From the NCBI GenBank assembly GCA_965262565.1, contig CBDHFQ010000005.1, positions 496,001 through 560,000 of the forward strand: a stretch of DNA of 64,000 nt, read 5' to 3'. The position numbers and the translations under genes were made by a program. The notes below the pieces were generated by a model that was not told the DNA's origin, ran no database searches, and saw only the letters and a program-made list of their open reading frames with translations. Source of the stretch: CBDHFQ01 sp965262565 (GTDB lineage: Bacteria; Bacteroidota; Bacteroidia; J057). This document shows, one piece after another, positions 36,866 through 46,480 of the stretch; the first letter of the stretch is position 1, and the number at the start of each line of letters is the position of its first letter.

Positions 36866-37413
36866 AGTACAATGGCTTTTATTACAGAAAAGGCGTTAAA
36901 AGTTGAACCAGAAAATTCTTCTTTCTCGGAAAAGTAATCTCTCAATTTCTTTCTACCTCTACTGAGGTTGGTCTTGATTGCTCCTACAGATCTTTGTTGG
37001 ATGGCAGAAATCTCCTTGATGGAAAAGCCACAAATTTCAAATAGAACCAAGGCATCATTCTGTTTGTGAGGCAATTTATTTAGTGCTTTATAGACAATAT
37101 CTATATCTATCAACACTTCAGGTGATACTCCTTTGGCTAATAGTCGTCGAGTATATGATTCCTTCATCTCTGTCTCCTTTCGCCTTTTTCGCCAAATACT
37201 TATGGACCGGTTTCGCGCTGCTCTAATCAAGTAATGCAGTAATTCTTCCTTTTTGTGAATGGAATCGAAGTGGATATAGGCAGAAAGTAATACATCTTGG
37301 ACCAAATCCTGTGTATCCATTTTTCCATATGCAAGAGCAGAGCAGTACCTCAGAAAAGGTTCATGACAAGACTCATACAACTTCATAAATATTTGTTGCT
37401 TCGTATCTGACAT
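36862..37413 (-). CDS. ECF-family RNA polymerase sigma factor
   Basis: A 183-residue sigma-70 factor of the ECF class. The region 2 helix has MDTQDLVQDVLLSAYIHFDS (about residues 32-51), and region 4 has NKLPHKQNDALVLFEICGFS and IKEISAIQQRSVGAIKTNLSR, the helix-turn-helix for the -35 element. It starts at the ATG at 37413 and shares an ATGA overlap with the downstream membrane protein, the typical sigma/anti-sigma operon layout. No specific target promoter sequence could be deduced. The sigma factor probably directs its own operon in answer to an envelope signal. Confidence 0.92.
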   Translation of the reverse strand: MSDTKQQIFMKLYESCHEPFLRYCSALAYGKMDTQDLVQDVLLSAYIHFDSIHKKEELLHYLIRAARNRSISIWRKRRKETEMKESYTRRLLAKGVSPEVLIDIDIVYKALNKLPHKQNDALVLFEICGFSIKEISAIQQRSVGAIKTNLSRGRKKLRDYFSEKEEFSGSTFNAFSVIKAIVL

Positions 37414-37488
37414 GATGATTTATATGTTATTAAGACTCATATTATTAATAGGAAAGTCGCAATGTGTATTATTAGATTACTTTGGTAC

Positions 37489-39249
37489 CTAAAGCTTTTC
37501 AAATACTATATTTCGAGCTCCATGATTTGTACTTACCAGAAAACCAATTATTTCACCATGATCTCCTCGTTGGAACTCAAATTGGCTAAACAATCCAGAG
37601 GGAAGTTCGCACTTATCTGTCTCTGACATTTCTAACCATTGCTCACCAAACCTGGGATAGCTCAAAATGAGTTTTTCATCACTCTTGTTTATTCGGTAAA
37701 GGACACGTAACTCAGGGCTAAAATAATCTCCGACGTATTCCTCGGGCTCCACAACCAAGGCAGCCTCTCCACTTCTTGCAGGAATTTCGGATGATACCTG
37801 TTCATTAGGTACCTCCATGATCTCTTCTTCTTCAGATGGAGGTGGTGGCTGTAAATGATCCTTTAACAATATTTCTATCATAGGGATTCCGAACATGCTG
37901 ATAGGATCTACATTACCCCAATTACTAAGCACAATGAATGATAATTCATGATCAGGAAAGCGAGCAATTAGCGTCCGAAAGCCGGAAGGAGTAGATCCAC
38001 TATGCTCATACATTTTAATCCCTTGATAGTCCGTTTCACTTAAGCCAAAACAATAATCAATCGAATCTCCATTTGCTAATGTTCCCTTTCTATGAATCAT
38101 TGATAATACCCCTTTTCCCCCAACTTTAGCATCATCGAAATTTTTTACCCAACCTATCAAATCATCTAGCGTACTATATACTGCACTCGAACCAATGAGT
38201 GACATCCCGTTGTTTTGCATGTAGTGGATTTTTTCGCCTTCGGAATTGTACCCCATAGCTCGACCTTGAACTAATCTATATGGATTACTATTGGCAAAAG
38301 AGTTGGTCATCTCCAATGGCTCAAAAATATGTTCTTTCATCCACGAGCTGAAGTCCATATTAGTGATCCTTTCTACGATGATGGCCAACAATACGTAATT
38401 GGTATTGGAATATTCAAATGCTTCTCCGGTAGGGAAATTCAAGGATTGCTGGTGTTTTAGAATATCTAATACTACATTAGAAGTTAAGGGATCAGTGTAA
38501 GCACTCATACCCATCATTCCTGCAAAATCTCGAAGTCCACTGGTATGATGTAATAAGTTCTCGACAGTAATTATCTGACCAACATCCGGTACTTCAGGCA
38601 GATACTTCCTAATATTATCCGTCAGAAGCAATTTTTTTTGCTCAACCAACATAGCTATGGCCATTCCAGTGAATTGTTTCGCTAGAGAAGCTATATCAAA
38701 AACTGAGGAAGATGAAAGAGGGATGTTATACTCTAAATTAGCCAGCCCAAATGCCTTTCTATATATGGACTTTCCTTCTTTAACAACAGCGACTGCTACT
38801 CCAGGCTTTTGTTGGTGGTGCTCATCATTCCAATAACTGAATAACTGATCTAACTTATGTTCAACCGTAGCCCCCATTTCTTCTAATCTTAATACGGCCA
38901 ATTGATAAGTGCCACCTGCTTCCTCCTCGTTATATGGAGCTATATCAAATGTATACTTTCCAGGTTCTAGGGCCGTTATAGGAATAAACTCTCCATCTAC
39001 CCCATTATCATCAAACTCCAGTATTTGCTTACCTTTTGGGTCAAAGACAGTCACAGTTAGATCTATATCTTCCCCCATGACCGAAGCAAAGAAAAACTGG
39101 CCTTCTTCCAGCAAGACTTCATACGAATGGGATTCATTCTTAACTAAAGTTCGATTAAATCGATCTCCTTTGTTAAGCGTATGTTGCCCTTGAAGCTTGA
39201 AAAAACATACTAATAGAAATACACTGATAGAAATATGATAGCATTTCAT
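37489..39249 (-). CDS. Beta-lactamase-fold serine hydrolase with pre-peptidase-like amino domain
   Basis: A 586-residue exported protein with a signal peptide (HISISVFLLVCFFKLQGQ). Residues about 25-120 look like a pre-peptidase carboxyl-type beta domain (DLTVTVFDPKGKQILEFDDN). The class C beta-lactamase/D-aminopeptidase domain follows, with Ser188-x-x-Lys191 (DIASLAKQF), the YSN motif in FEYSNTNYVLL and the third motif YEHSGSTPSG. Such proteins act on peptidoglycan peptides, esters or D-amino peptides. The last 130 residues are a beta-rich tail with a Pro/Glu linker (PPPPSEEEEI). Substrate is unknown. It stands alone, divergent from GH92 across a 427-bp gap. Confidence 0.9.
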   Translation of the reverse strand: MKCYHISISVFLLVCFFKLQGQHTLNKGDRFNRTLVKNESHSYEVLLEEGQFFFASVMGEDIDLTVTVFDPKGKQILEFDDNGVDGEFIPITALEPGKYTFDIAPYNEEEAGGTYQLAVLRLEEMGATVEHKLDQLFSYWNDEHHQQKPGVAVAVVKEGKSIYRKAFGLANLEYNIPLSSSSVFDIASLAKQFTGMAIAMLVEQKKLLLTDNIRKYLPEVPDVGQIITVENLLHHTSGLRDFAGMMGMSAYTDPLTSNVVLDILKHQQSLNFPTGEAFEYSNTNYVLLAIIVERITNMDFSSWMKEHIFEPLEMTNSFANSNPYRLVQGRAMGYNSEGEKIHYMQNNGMSLIGSSAVYSTLDDLIGWVKNFDDAKVGGKGVLSMIHRKGTLANGDSIDYCFGLSETDYQGIKMYEHSGSTPSGFRTLIARFPDHELSFIVLSNWGNVDPISMFGIPMIEILLKDHLQPPPPSEEEEIMEVPNEQVSSEIPARSGEAALVVEPEEYVGDYFSPELRVLYRINKSDEKLILSYPRFGEQWLEMSETDKCELPSGLFSQFEFQRGDHGEIIGFLVSTNHGARNIVFEKL

Positions 39250-39574
39250 CTTTAATTGATTTAACGTTAGTAGTCAATATCCCTGATCGACGATAAGCTG
39301 TGCACAAATATTATCACCTTAAGTAGGGTCATCTCTTCACGATAGTCGCATCAGGAGCTAATAGGTTACTCCATATTTTATCAGGAAGATGTGTTGATAT
39401 AGGAAGCTATATGGGAAAAGGAAGGGGTAGAATAGATTTGTAAGAAAATGTGCTTCTTTAACACATTAAATTAAACACATATATGAATCTTAAATCCGCA
39501 TTTGTTTGTTTTTAACAGTTTTTTAACTAATTTCTATATAATAAAGATCGCTAAAAGGACTACTACTAATTTAT

Positions 39575-39612
39575 CTTGTCTGGTTTATAAGTATTTCGAT
39601 ATGTAAGACAAG
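39575..39612 (+). other. Leader stem-loop before the GH92 gene
   Basis: CTTGTCT (39575-39581) and AGACAAG (39606-39612) are perfect 7-bp arms around a 24-base loop, 65-100 bp before the GH92 start. It precedes the terminator-like hairpin at 39634. The remaining intergenic DNA from 39250 to 39570 shows no gene or other clear signal. Confidence 0.45.
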
Positions 39613-39633
39613 CGTATTAATTCAATCAATAAG

Positions 39634-39668
39634 ACTATCACATGAAAGGTGATAGTTTTCTTTTTATT
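39634..39668 (+). terminator. Terminator-like hairpin just before the GH92 start
   Basis: ACTATCAC (39634-39641) pairs perfectly with GTGATAGT (39649-39656) around a 7-base loop, followed by tttctttttatt. It ends 8-20 bp before the ATG at 39677. No plus-strand gene lies upstream within the gap, so this looks like an attenuator in the GH92 leader and not the end of another transcript. Confidence 0.55.
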
Positions 39669-39676
39669 AACATACT

Positions 39677-42055
39677 ATGTTTACTCAGCTCGCTACCTTC
39701 CTATGTTGTTTTCTGATTTGTACCAATGGGTTATACGCTCAGCCTTCTATTGAACCTGTAGAAAGGGTAAAGCCGTTAGTAGATGCAGCTAACTCCAGAT
39801 GGTTTTTCTTTAATTCTGCCACCCGCCCTTTCGGTATGGTCAACCTCAGCCCGGATATGGTCATCAGTGGCGCCTGGAATTCCGGCTATCGCTATCACAG
39901 GGATACCATTCGATGTTTTAGTCATGTTCATGCATGGCAATTATCTGCTATTCCCGTTTTCCCTACCACTGGAGCCTTTAAAGGCCATTTAGGAGCAGAT
40001 GTGTATGGATCTTCCTATTCACATGAGCAGGAAACAGTCAACGCAGGCTATCACCAGATATTCTTACAAGATTATGAGATCAACGCAGAATTGACTTCCA
40101 CTACCAGAGTGGGATTTCATCGTTATACCTTTCCCGCCTCTGAACAAAGCCACATTCATGTGGATTTCTCTACCTATTTGGGACCATGTGATACCAAAGA
40201 GGGTTATGCCAAGAAGGTAAATGACCAGGAGATAGAAGGCTATGCACTGATGACCGCTACCCGTAGAAGGCCGAAAGATACCTACGTGTATTATGTCATT
40301 CAATTTGATAACCCCTTTGACACGTTCGGTGGATGGAAAGAAGGTACCATTATCAAAGAAGACGAGATTACAGGAGCTCAGACTGGGGCATATGTGAGTT
40401 TCTCCACAGTACAAGGGGAACAACGACTCATGAAAGTAGCCATTTCCTATGTGAGCATAGCACAAGCGAGATTAAACTTACAGACGGAACTGCCACATTG
40501 GAACTTTGACCAAATTAAAAAAGAGAGTAGAGAAGAATGGAATCAGTGGTTGAGCAAAATAAAGGTAGAAGGAGGAACAGAAGAGGAGCAAGAACGATTT
40601 TACACAGATCTTTGGCATGCTTTGCAAGGAAGACGCATTATTAGCGATGTGAACGGTAAGTACTGTGATATGACAGGCGAGTCAAGACGCATTGGCCAAA
40701 TTCCCCTCGACGCCAATCATCAACCGCTCTTTAATCACTATAATTCAGATTCTTTTTGGGGTGCCCAATGGACCTTAAACACCTTATGGCATCTGGTATA
40801 CCCCAAAGTCAGTGAGGAATTCGTCAATTCTATGTTGCTCATGTATCAAGATGGTGGACTGATCCCCAGAGGCCCATCCGGAGGAAATTATACCTTCGTA
40901 ATGACAGGCGCTTCCTCTACTCCCTTTATTGTCAGTGCTTACATGAAGGGAATTAAAGGATTCGATGCAGAAAAAGCTTATGAAGGATTGATCAAAAATC
41001 ATTCGGAGCAGGGCATCATGGCGAAAGCAGGATATGAACATGAAACTTTTTCAGGTGGAGGCATGGATTATTATGTGAAAGAGGGATATGTCCCTCATCC
41101 TTTGGAGCGTCCTAAAAAAGGTTTTCACGAAGATGGTTCCGGACAAACTTTAGAATATGCATATCAGGATTGGGCTTTGGGACAATTAGCCAAAAAGCTG
41201 GGAAAAGAAAAGGATTATCAGGCGCTTTCTCAAAGAGCCCTCAACTATCAACACCTTTGGAATGAAGAGCTGGGATGGATGTGGATCAAAAATACCGACG
41301 GAAGTTGGGAAGAACATGTCGACATTTTGAGATATGGTAAAGGATGGGTAGAAGGAAACGCTTCCCAATTTAGCTGGTGGGTACCTCATGATGTTCAGGG
41401 CTTGATCAATTTAATGGGCGGAGAGAAAGCATTTACTGAAAAGTTAAATACCTCTTTTGAATCTGGCGTAAAACACGATTTTACTGCTGCTAAAAGCCAT
41501 GATAAAGGAGAAACAGAGGAAAATCGAAGGGTTTTTATTAATTATGGCAACCAACCCTGTATGCAAATGGCTTTTCTTTTTAATTATTCTGGTGCTCCCT
41601 GGTTGACCCAATACTGGAGCAGACAAGTGATAGATGCTGTATATAGTGGCGTTTCACCAGAATTCGGCTATAGTGGTGACGAGGACCAGGGATTGATGGG
41701 AGCTTTAGCAGTGTTAATGAAAATGGGATTATTCTCTATGCGTGGAGGAACGGCAGTAGAACCTATCTACGAAATCGCCAGCCCAATTTTCAGCAAAATT
41801 AGGATTGAATTGGACGATCGATATTATTCTGGTGGCCAATTTGTGATAGAAGCACCACAAGCATCCAAGGACCATATGTATGTTCAATCTGCTTTACTAG
41901 ATGGAGAACCATTGAATCAATCATGGTTTTATCACAAAGATTTAGTAGATGGAGGATTTTTGAAGCTGGAAATGGGAACAACCCCTAACACCTCCTGGGG
42001 AAGTCAAAAAGAAGCAAGACCTCCCTCAATGAGTTCAAGCCTGAGCATGGATTAA
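39677..42055 (+). CDS. GH92-family alpha-mannosidase
   Basis: A 792-residue exported glycoside hydrolase with a signal peptide (LATFLCCFLICTNGLYAQ). Family marks are FGMVNLSPDM and GYRYHRDTIRCFSHVHAWQL near the start, NSDSFWGAQWTLNTLWHLVY near 357 and, near residue 666, the acidic catalytic stretch GYSGDEDQG. GH92 enzymes are inverting, calcium-dependent exo-alpha-mannosidases of the periplasm or surface that trim mannose from glycans. It sits next to a Gfo/Idh/MocA oxidoreductase and a sulfatase on the opposite strand, a loose carbohydrate-use neighbourhood. No SusC/SusD pair was found, so it is not a classical PUL. Confidence 0.93.
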   Translation: MFTQLATFLCCFLICTNGLYAQPSIEPVERVKPLVDAANSRWFFFNSATRPFGMVNLSPDMVISGAWNSGYRYHRDTIRCFSHVHAWQLSAIPVFPTTGAFKGHLGADVYGSSYSHEQETVNAGYHQIFLQDYEINAELTSTTRVGFHRYTFPASEQSHIHVDFSTYLGPCDTKEGYAKKVNDQEIEGYALMTATRRRPKDTYVYYVIQFDNPFDTFGGWKEGTIIKEDEITGAQTGAYVSFSTVQGEQRLMKVAISYVSIAQARLNLQTELPHWNFDQIKKESREEWNQWLSKIKVEGGTEEEQERFYTDLWHALQGRRIISDVNGKYCDMTGESRRIGQIPLDANHQPLFNHYNSDSFWGAQWTLNTLWHLVYPKVSEEFVNSMLLMYQDGGLIPRGPSGGNYTFVMTGASSTPFIVSAYMKGIKGFDAEKAYEGLIKNHSEQGIMAKAGYEHETFSGGGMDYYVKEGYVPHPLERPKKGFHEDGSGQTLEYAYQDWALGQLAKKLGKEKDYQALSQRALNYQHLWNEELGWMWIKNTDGSWEEHVDILRYGKGWVEGNASQFSWWVPHDVQGLINLMGGEKAFTEKLNTSFESGVKHDFTAAKSHDKGETEENRRVFINYGNQPCMQMAFLFNYSGAPWLTQYWSRQVIDAVYSGVSPEFGYSGDEDQGLMGALAVLMKMGLFSMRGGTAVEPIYEIASPIFSKIRIELDDRYYSGGQFVIEAPQASKDHMYVQSALLDGEPLNQSWFYHKDLVDGGFLKLEMGTTPNTSWGSQKEARPPSMSSSLSMD

Positions 42056-42258
42056 TTCTTCATCTAATCATTAACACGACTTACTTAGAAAAGGTATTAA
42101 CAATAGAGAACTTGGATTTCAATAATAAAGATATACCGTAATAGTAAGCTTACTAAAACGGTATAACCATCAGCCTAGATGTAAACTATATTATTATGAC
42201 TATCAACGTAGCTCCAAACATTACATATTGAGCGTAAAATGAATTCTCCATCTTCACA

Positions 42259-43620
42259 TTAATACTGAAACACTTTGCCTCCAGCTAACACTTCTTGCTT
42301 CTCTTCATCAAAAGTTGCTTTAAGTCCTGTCCTCAGGGCTGCTGTCGTCATAATGTTCGCAATGGAATGATTATAGCCCGCCTCTACAGGTCCATTCGTC
42401 TTCTGAGTGCGACTTCGAACACATTCCATCCAATTCAACATGTGATTGCTGGTCAAATTGTCTGAACCCGTATTCGCTGAAGTAACCACTTTCACATCAC
42501 TTTCTGCCAAACTGTATTCCTCAAGTAAGAAAGGATTCATTCCCATGGCTGAAGCTCTTTTCTCAGTTAATCCCCCGTTAGGAGTAACCTTATTCGTTGC
42601 GAGATTGAGTTCCCCTCCATTAGAATAATAGATTTCCTTTGTCCCTCCAGCAGAGTTAGTAAAGCGAGAGGAATACACCACCTGAAATCCGGATGTAGGA
42701 TCATCTAATGGACCATAATCAAATACCGCTGTCATCGTATCGAAATTCTTCCTTCCATCCTTCCACAAATAAATTCCTCCATTTGCTGCTACACTTCTCG
42801 GATGATCTAATCCTGAGAACCAATGTACCGTATCTATCTGGTGAGACATCCATTGGCCTGGAATACCTGAAGAGTAAGGCCAAAACAATCTGTATTCCAA
42901 ATATTTTCTTGGATCCCAGGCTTCATGGGGACGATTCATCAAAAACCGTTTCCAGTCCGTATCTGATTCTCTGATTTCTTTCGTCAAGGCAGGTAATCTC
43001 CATCTTCCAGGTTGGTTGACATTCCAGGTCATTTCCACCATCACAATATCTCCGAATTTACCTGAAGAAATAAACTCATTGGCAGCGTGATAGTTTTTCC
43101 CACTTCTTCGCTGAGATCCAATTTGGAAAATAATCCCATGCTCTTCCACCGCTTTTTTAGCTGCACGAGCATCTTCCATCGTTTCCGCAAAGGGCTTCTC
43201 CACATAAGCATCTTTTTTAGCCTCTGCCGCTTGTACCGCATGAAGTGCGTGCTGAAAGTCTGCCGTAGAAATAATTACCGCATCAATTTCATTCTGCTCA
43301 TACATTTCTTCATTGTTCCGCCAGGTTGACACCTCACTTCCCGACTTTTCCTTAATGTAGGCAGCTCCTTCTTCTCTTCTGCGGCTCCAAATATCCGAAA
43401 CTCCCACCAATTCAAAATTCTGAGCCTCACAATGCCCCATAAAAGCAGGAATCAATGCTCCTTTGGCCCTATTCGAAAATCCTACGATTCCCACCCTTAC
43501 ACGGTCATTGGCACCTAAAATTCTGCTGTAGCTTTTTGCCGTCATCCCACTCACACTTAAGGCTATGCCACTAGTAGCTAGTGCGGTTTTTTTAATAAAA
43601 TCACGTCTGGTATTACTCAT
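42259..43620 (-). CDS. Gfo/Idh/MocA-family oxidoreductase with Tat signal
   Basis: A 453-residue protein with a twin-arginine signal (NTRRDFIKKTALATSG) and a Rossmann NAD(P) fold beginning RVRVGIVGFSNRA. The conserved lysine motif is AYVEKPFAETMEDA, and HQIDTVHWFSGLDHPRSV lies in the carboxyl domain. The family oxidises or isomerises sugars and related polyols with tightly held NAD(P); exported Tat forms are common in Bacteroidota. The specific substrate is unknown. The gene is transcribed from an ATG 67 bp after the sulfatase stop, so the two may be one operon. It carries one CATTGGCAC copy (43506). Confidence 0.9.
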   Translation of the reverse strand: MSNTRRDFIKKTALATSGIALSVSGMTAKSYSRILGANDRVRVGIVGFSNRAKGALIPAFMGHCEAQNFELVGVSDIWSRRREEGAAYIKEKSGSEVSTWRNNEEMYEQNEIDAVIISTADFQHALHAVQAAEAKKDAYVEKPFAETMEDARAAKKAVEEHGIIFQIGSQRRSGKNYHAANEFISSGKFGDIVMVEMTWNVNQPGRWRLPALTKEIRESDTDWKRFLMNRPHEAWDPRKYLEYRLFWPYSSGIPGQWMSHQIDTVHWFSGLDHPRSVAANGGIYLWKDGRKNFDTMTAVFDYGPLDDPTSGFQVVYSSRFTNSAGGTKEIYYSNGGELNLATNKVTPNGGLTEKRASAMGMNPFLLEEYSLAESDVKVVTSANTGSDNLTSNHMLNWMECVRSRTQKTNGPVEAGYNHSIANIMTTAALRTGLKATFDEEKQEVLAGGKVFQY

Positions 43621-43687
43621 GGGTTCTAATATTAATTGACATACATATGATTAATTTAATAGAGAAGTCGAATCTTTAGATGTATAG

Positions 43688-45187
43688 CTATTTTAAAGAA
43701 GTCCAATATCGTTGTAATTCTCCTGCTTGTAATTGTTGTTCCAAATCCTTTAACACAGTTTGATATTCTTCCCTGCCAGCCACATTTTCCATTTCATACC
43801 GATCCTTTTGATGGTCGTATAATTCCGTATATATCTCATTTTCTGCTTTCCATTTAGTGAGGCGATATTGTTCCGTGCGCATAGAAATCCCTCCTTTCCA
43901 ATATCCTAAGGCAGCTTTTCCCAAATTCTCGGAAGGATTCTTCAATACGGGCAACAAACTTTTCCCGGAGAGTTCATTGTGGGCCTCAATCTCACATAAC
44001 TCCAATAGAGTCGGATAGATATCTACCGTTTCTACTATCGCATCCGTGGACGTTCCGGGAGCTGACATATGAGGTGTTTTGATCATCAAGGTACTTCTCA
44101 GGGAACGCTCAAATAAGGTATGTTTTCCCCAAACGGTATGATCTCCCAAATGCCATCCATGATCTCCCCAAACCACCACAATCGTATTTTCTTCCAGCCC
44201 CGTTTCTTTTAAGGCTTTCATGAGCTTTCCTACCTGAGCATCAGCATAACTGACAGCAGCGAAATAGGCTCTTCTCAACTGAAGGGCATATTCATCACTT
44301 AATCGAATTCCCCTCCCTCCTTTCTCTGGTTGATCCTGATAATTATTAAACATCTCTCCACTACTATGCACAGATGGAGGAACCGAAGTTAATGGCATAT
44401 CAGGGGAAGGAGATAATGGTAAGGCTTTCCCTTCGTACAGATCCCAATACCTCTTAGGAGCCACAAAAGGTAAATGAGGCTTGAAAAAGCCTACCGCCAG
44501 AAAAAAGGGTTGGTTGGTGTGCTTGAGCTGATGCAACTCTTTTACAGCTTCCCTGGCAATTATTCCATCAGGTAACTCTTCATCATCCGCAGCGATAAAT
44601 TCAGTAGGAGATCCTTGCTTATGTTTCCCATTTCTATTACTTCCATCTGCATACCCAAAAAAAGCATTCCAGGCTGTTCCCCATTTATCCACCGGTCCCC
44701 AGCACTTATCCCAACTATCCGGCATCTCCCATCTTCCATCCCCTTCTCCCTCATAAGTAAAGATCTTTCCATCTACATAATGGCTGATTTTTCCCAGGCT
44801 GGCAGTATAATATCCAGCTGACTTGAATACTTGAGGAAGTGGAAGTAAGCCCTGGGCTTTGGCTTCCTGCAGATGATCCCGAAAGACCTGATTGTTGAGG
44901 TGAAAGTCTTGCTGAGGATATTGACCCATTAATAAAGAATAACGAGAAGCGCCGCAGGTAGGAACTTGTACATAATGATGGTTAAATAAACGACCTTCCG
45001 CCGCTATGCTATCCAAATGAGGCGTATGCATATAGGTTTCCCCATAACACTTCAATTGTGGCCTCAAATCATCGATAGCGATAAAGAGGATATTGGGGCG
45101 ATCGGTCGAATGATTACTATTGGGCTGACTAAAAAGAAAGCCAAAGCAACATAGGGTCCAGGCACAAAAGCAGTAGTAATATTTCAT
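43688..45187 (-). CDS. Type I sulfatase (S1), exported
   Basis: A 499-residue arylsulfatase-fold enzyme with a signal peptide (FCAWTLCCFGFLFSQ). The metal site opens with FIAIDDLRP (Asp39, Asp40). The formylglycine motif is C78-G-A-S-R82, the CxAxR type that must be oxidised by a formylglycine-generating enzyme. Later motifs are VVWGDHGWHLGDHTVWGKH and TLFERSLRS. The layout resembles iduronate-2-sulfatase- or choline-sulfatase-like members. The only FGE-fold gene in this window is the caspase fusion, which is not expected to serve as the maturase. The sulfatase may remove sulfate from algal or host glycans. Confidence 0.92.
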   Translation of the reverse strand: MKYYYCFCAWTLCCFGFLFSQPNSNHSTDRPNILFIAIDDLRPQLKCYGETYMHTPHLDSIAAEGRLFNHHYVQVPTCGASRYSLLMGQYPQQDFHLNNQVFRDHLQEAKAQGLLPLPQVFKSAGYYTASLGKISHYVDGKIFTYEGEGDGRWEMPDSWDKCWGPVDKWGTAWNAFFGYADGSNRNGKHKQGSPTEFIAADDEELPDGIIAREAVKELHQLKHTNQPFFLAVGFFKPHLPFVAPKRYWDLYEGKALPLSPSPDMPLTSVPPSVHSSGEMFNNYQDQPEKGGRGIRLSDEYALQLRRAYFAAVSYADAQVGKLMKALKETGLEENTIVVVWGDHGWHLGDHTVWGKHTLFERSLRSTLMIKTPHMSAPGTSTDAIVETVDIYPTLLELCEIEAHNELSGKSLLPVLKNPSENLGKAALGYWKGGISMRTEQYRLTKWKAENEIYTELYDHQKDRYEMENVAGREEYQTVLKDLEQQLQAGELQRYWTSLK

Positions 45188-45386
45188 CTTTTTTCCAGCC
45201 TTGTTGTTCGTTGAATGTAAAACCGTTTTTTCTCCATCCTATTTATTCGTTCCAATGAGGCAAAACCAAGACATTACAATAGTTCTTATTATAATGGAGT
45301 ACTTTCCTCTATTTTGCTACTACCTTTTTCCATAACTTCAACCAAAATTAGTCCTTTTGATCAACCATCTTCCTTAATGTAGCTCT

Positions 45387-46472
45387 ATGATGAAAGCTCC
45401 TTGCATTTTCTGGAACCTCCAAAAATTATTCGAACCTGAACTCAGTCCCTTATCTAGAGCCCTGGGTACTACCAGTCAAAATTGGACGGAAGAACTCTAC
45501 AGAATCAAAATAGCGAATATAGCCGCCTGCCTGCTGAGGATGACTGATGGAGAAGAGCCTATGTTATTAGCCTTTGCAGAAGTGGAATCATTGAGAATCA
45601 CTAAAGATATTGTAGAGAGAACGGGATGGGAACACCTGATATCGACAGATGAAATTGCGCCAGCTTCCGAATTGGAGGGATTGGATGTAGTGTTGATGTA
45701 TAACAGTCAATACTTCGATCAAATTCCCCTGAAGGTGCAATCATTTTCTCTTAACAATAATTATTCTACGAGAGATTTGTTGTATGCCCGCCTTCGGTTG
45801 AAAGATAGAAGTACGGAAGTCGAAGTGTATGTGGCTCATTGGCCTTCGAGAGTGATCAGTGAAGGATATATTCTAAGAATGGCTCATTCCTTCTTTTTAA
45901 ATAATCTGGTCATTAAAAGCTTGAAATTCTCTAAATCAGAAATACTCAGGGAAGATGGCTCTTATGACTTCCCTTCTGAATATGCTTTATTAAAGCGGTG
46001 GAATACTCCTTGCATTATTATGGGAGATTTCAATGATGAGCCTTTTGATGAATCTATCAGAGATGCACTCAAAACCACGAGAGATGTAGACTTTGTGTTA
46101 AAGCGAGGCGAACTCAAAGGAAAAGCGCTCACCGATCCTGAAAACTATTTAGAGGAAAAGTTCATCTTGTTTAATCCCTGCTGGAGTTTACGCTTTTCTG
46201 ACTCGGAAACGATCGGTGGTTCTTATTATCGCTCGCCCGAATGGAAAATCTATGATCAGGTGATCCTGAGCCACGGTTTGTTAATGGAAAACGCCAGCAT
46301 GAAATTAGAGACGCAATCCATCAATATTCCCCGATTGGAGGAATTTTCTGAGGGAGGGCAGACCGTTAGCATGCTTACCAGAAATGGATATCCCAAGGAG
46401 TTTTCCTCATCCAGTACCGATGGCGTGTCAGATCACTTTCCCGTATATTTCAGCATAGAAGTCGACACCTAG
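45387..46472 (+). CDS. Endonuclease/exonuclease/phosphatase (EEP) family protein
   Basis: A 361-residue cytoplasmic EEP-fold protein. The metal and catalytic motifs are FWNLQKLFEP near the start, LAFAEVESL near residue 55, IIMGDFNDEPFD near 215 and the terminal SDHFPVYFS. The fold covers DNases, AP endonucleases, sphingomyelinase-like enzymes and inositol phosphatases. Which of these applies cannot be told from sequence. It has no signal peptide. The start has two adjacent ATGs (45387 and 45390). It is convergent with the HAD gene, 8 bp apart. Confidence 0.88.
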   Translation: MMKAPCIFWNLQKLFEPELSPLSRALGTTSQNWTEELYRIKIANIAACLLRMTDGEEPMLLAFAEVESLRITKDIVERTGWEHLISTDEIAPASELEGLDVVLMYNSQYFDQIPLKVQSFSLNNNYSTRDLLYARLRLKDRSTEVEVYVAHWPSRVISEGYILRMAHSFFLNNLVIKSLKFSKSEILREDGSYDFPSEYALLKRWNTPCIIMGDFNDEPFDESIRDALKTTRDVDFVLKRGELKGKALTDPENYLEEKFILFNPCWSLRFSDSETIGGSYYRSPEWKIYDQVILSHGLLMENASMKLETQSINIPRLEEFSEGGQTVSMLTRNGYPKEFSSSSTDGVSDHFPVYFSIEVDT

Positions 46473-46480
46473 ATCCACAT

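Noticed and set aside
39677..45187. Classical polysaccharide utilisation locus
   Set aside because: GH92, sulfatase and an oxidoreductase are neighbours, but there is no SusC/SusD pair and the genes are on different strands.
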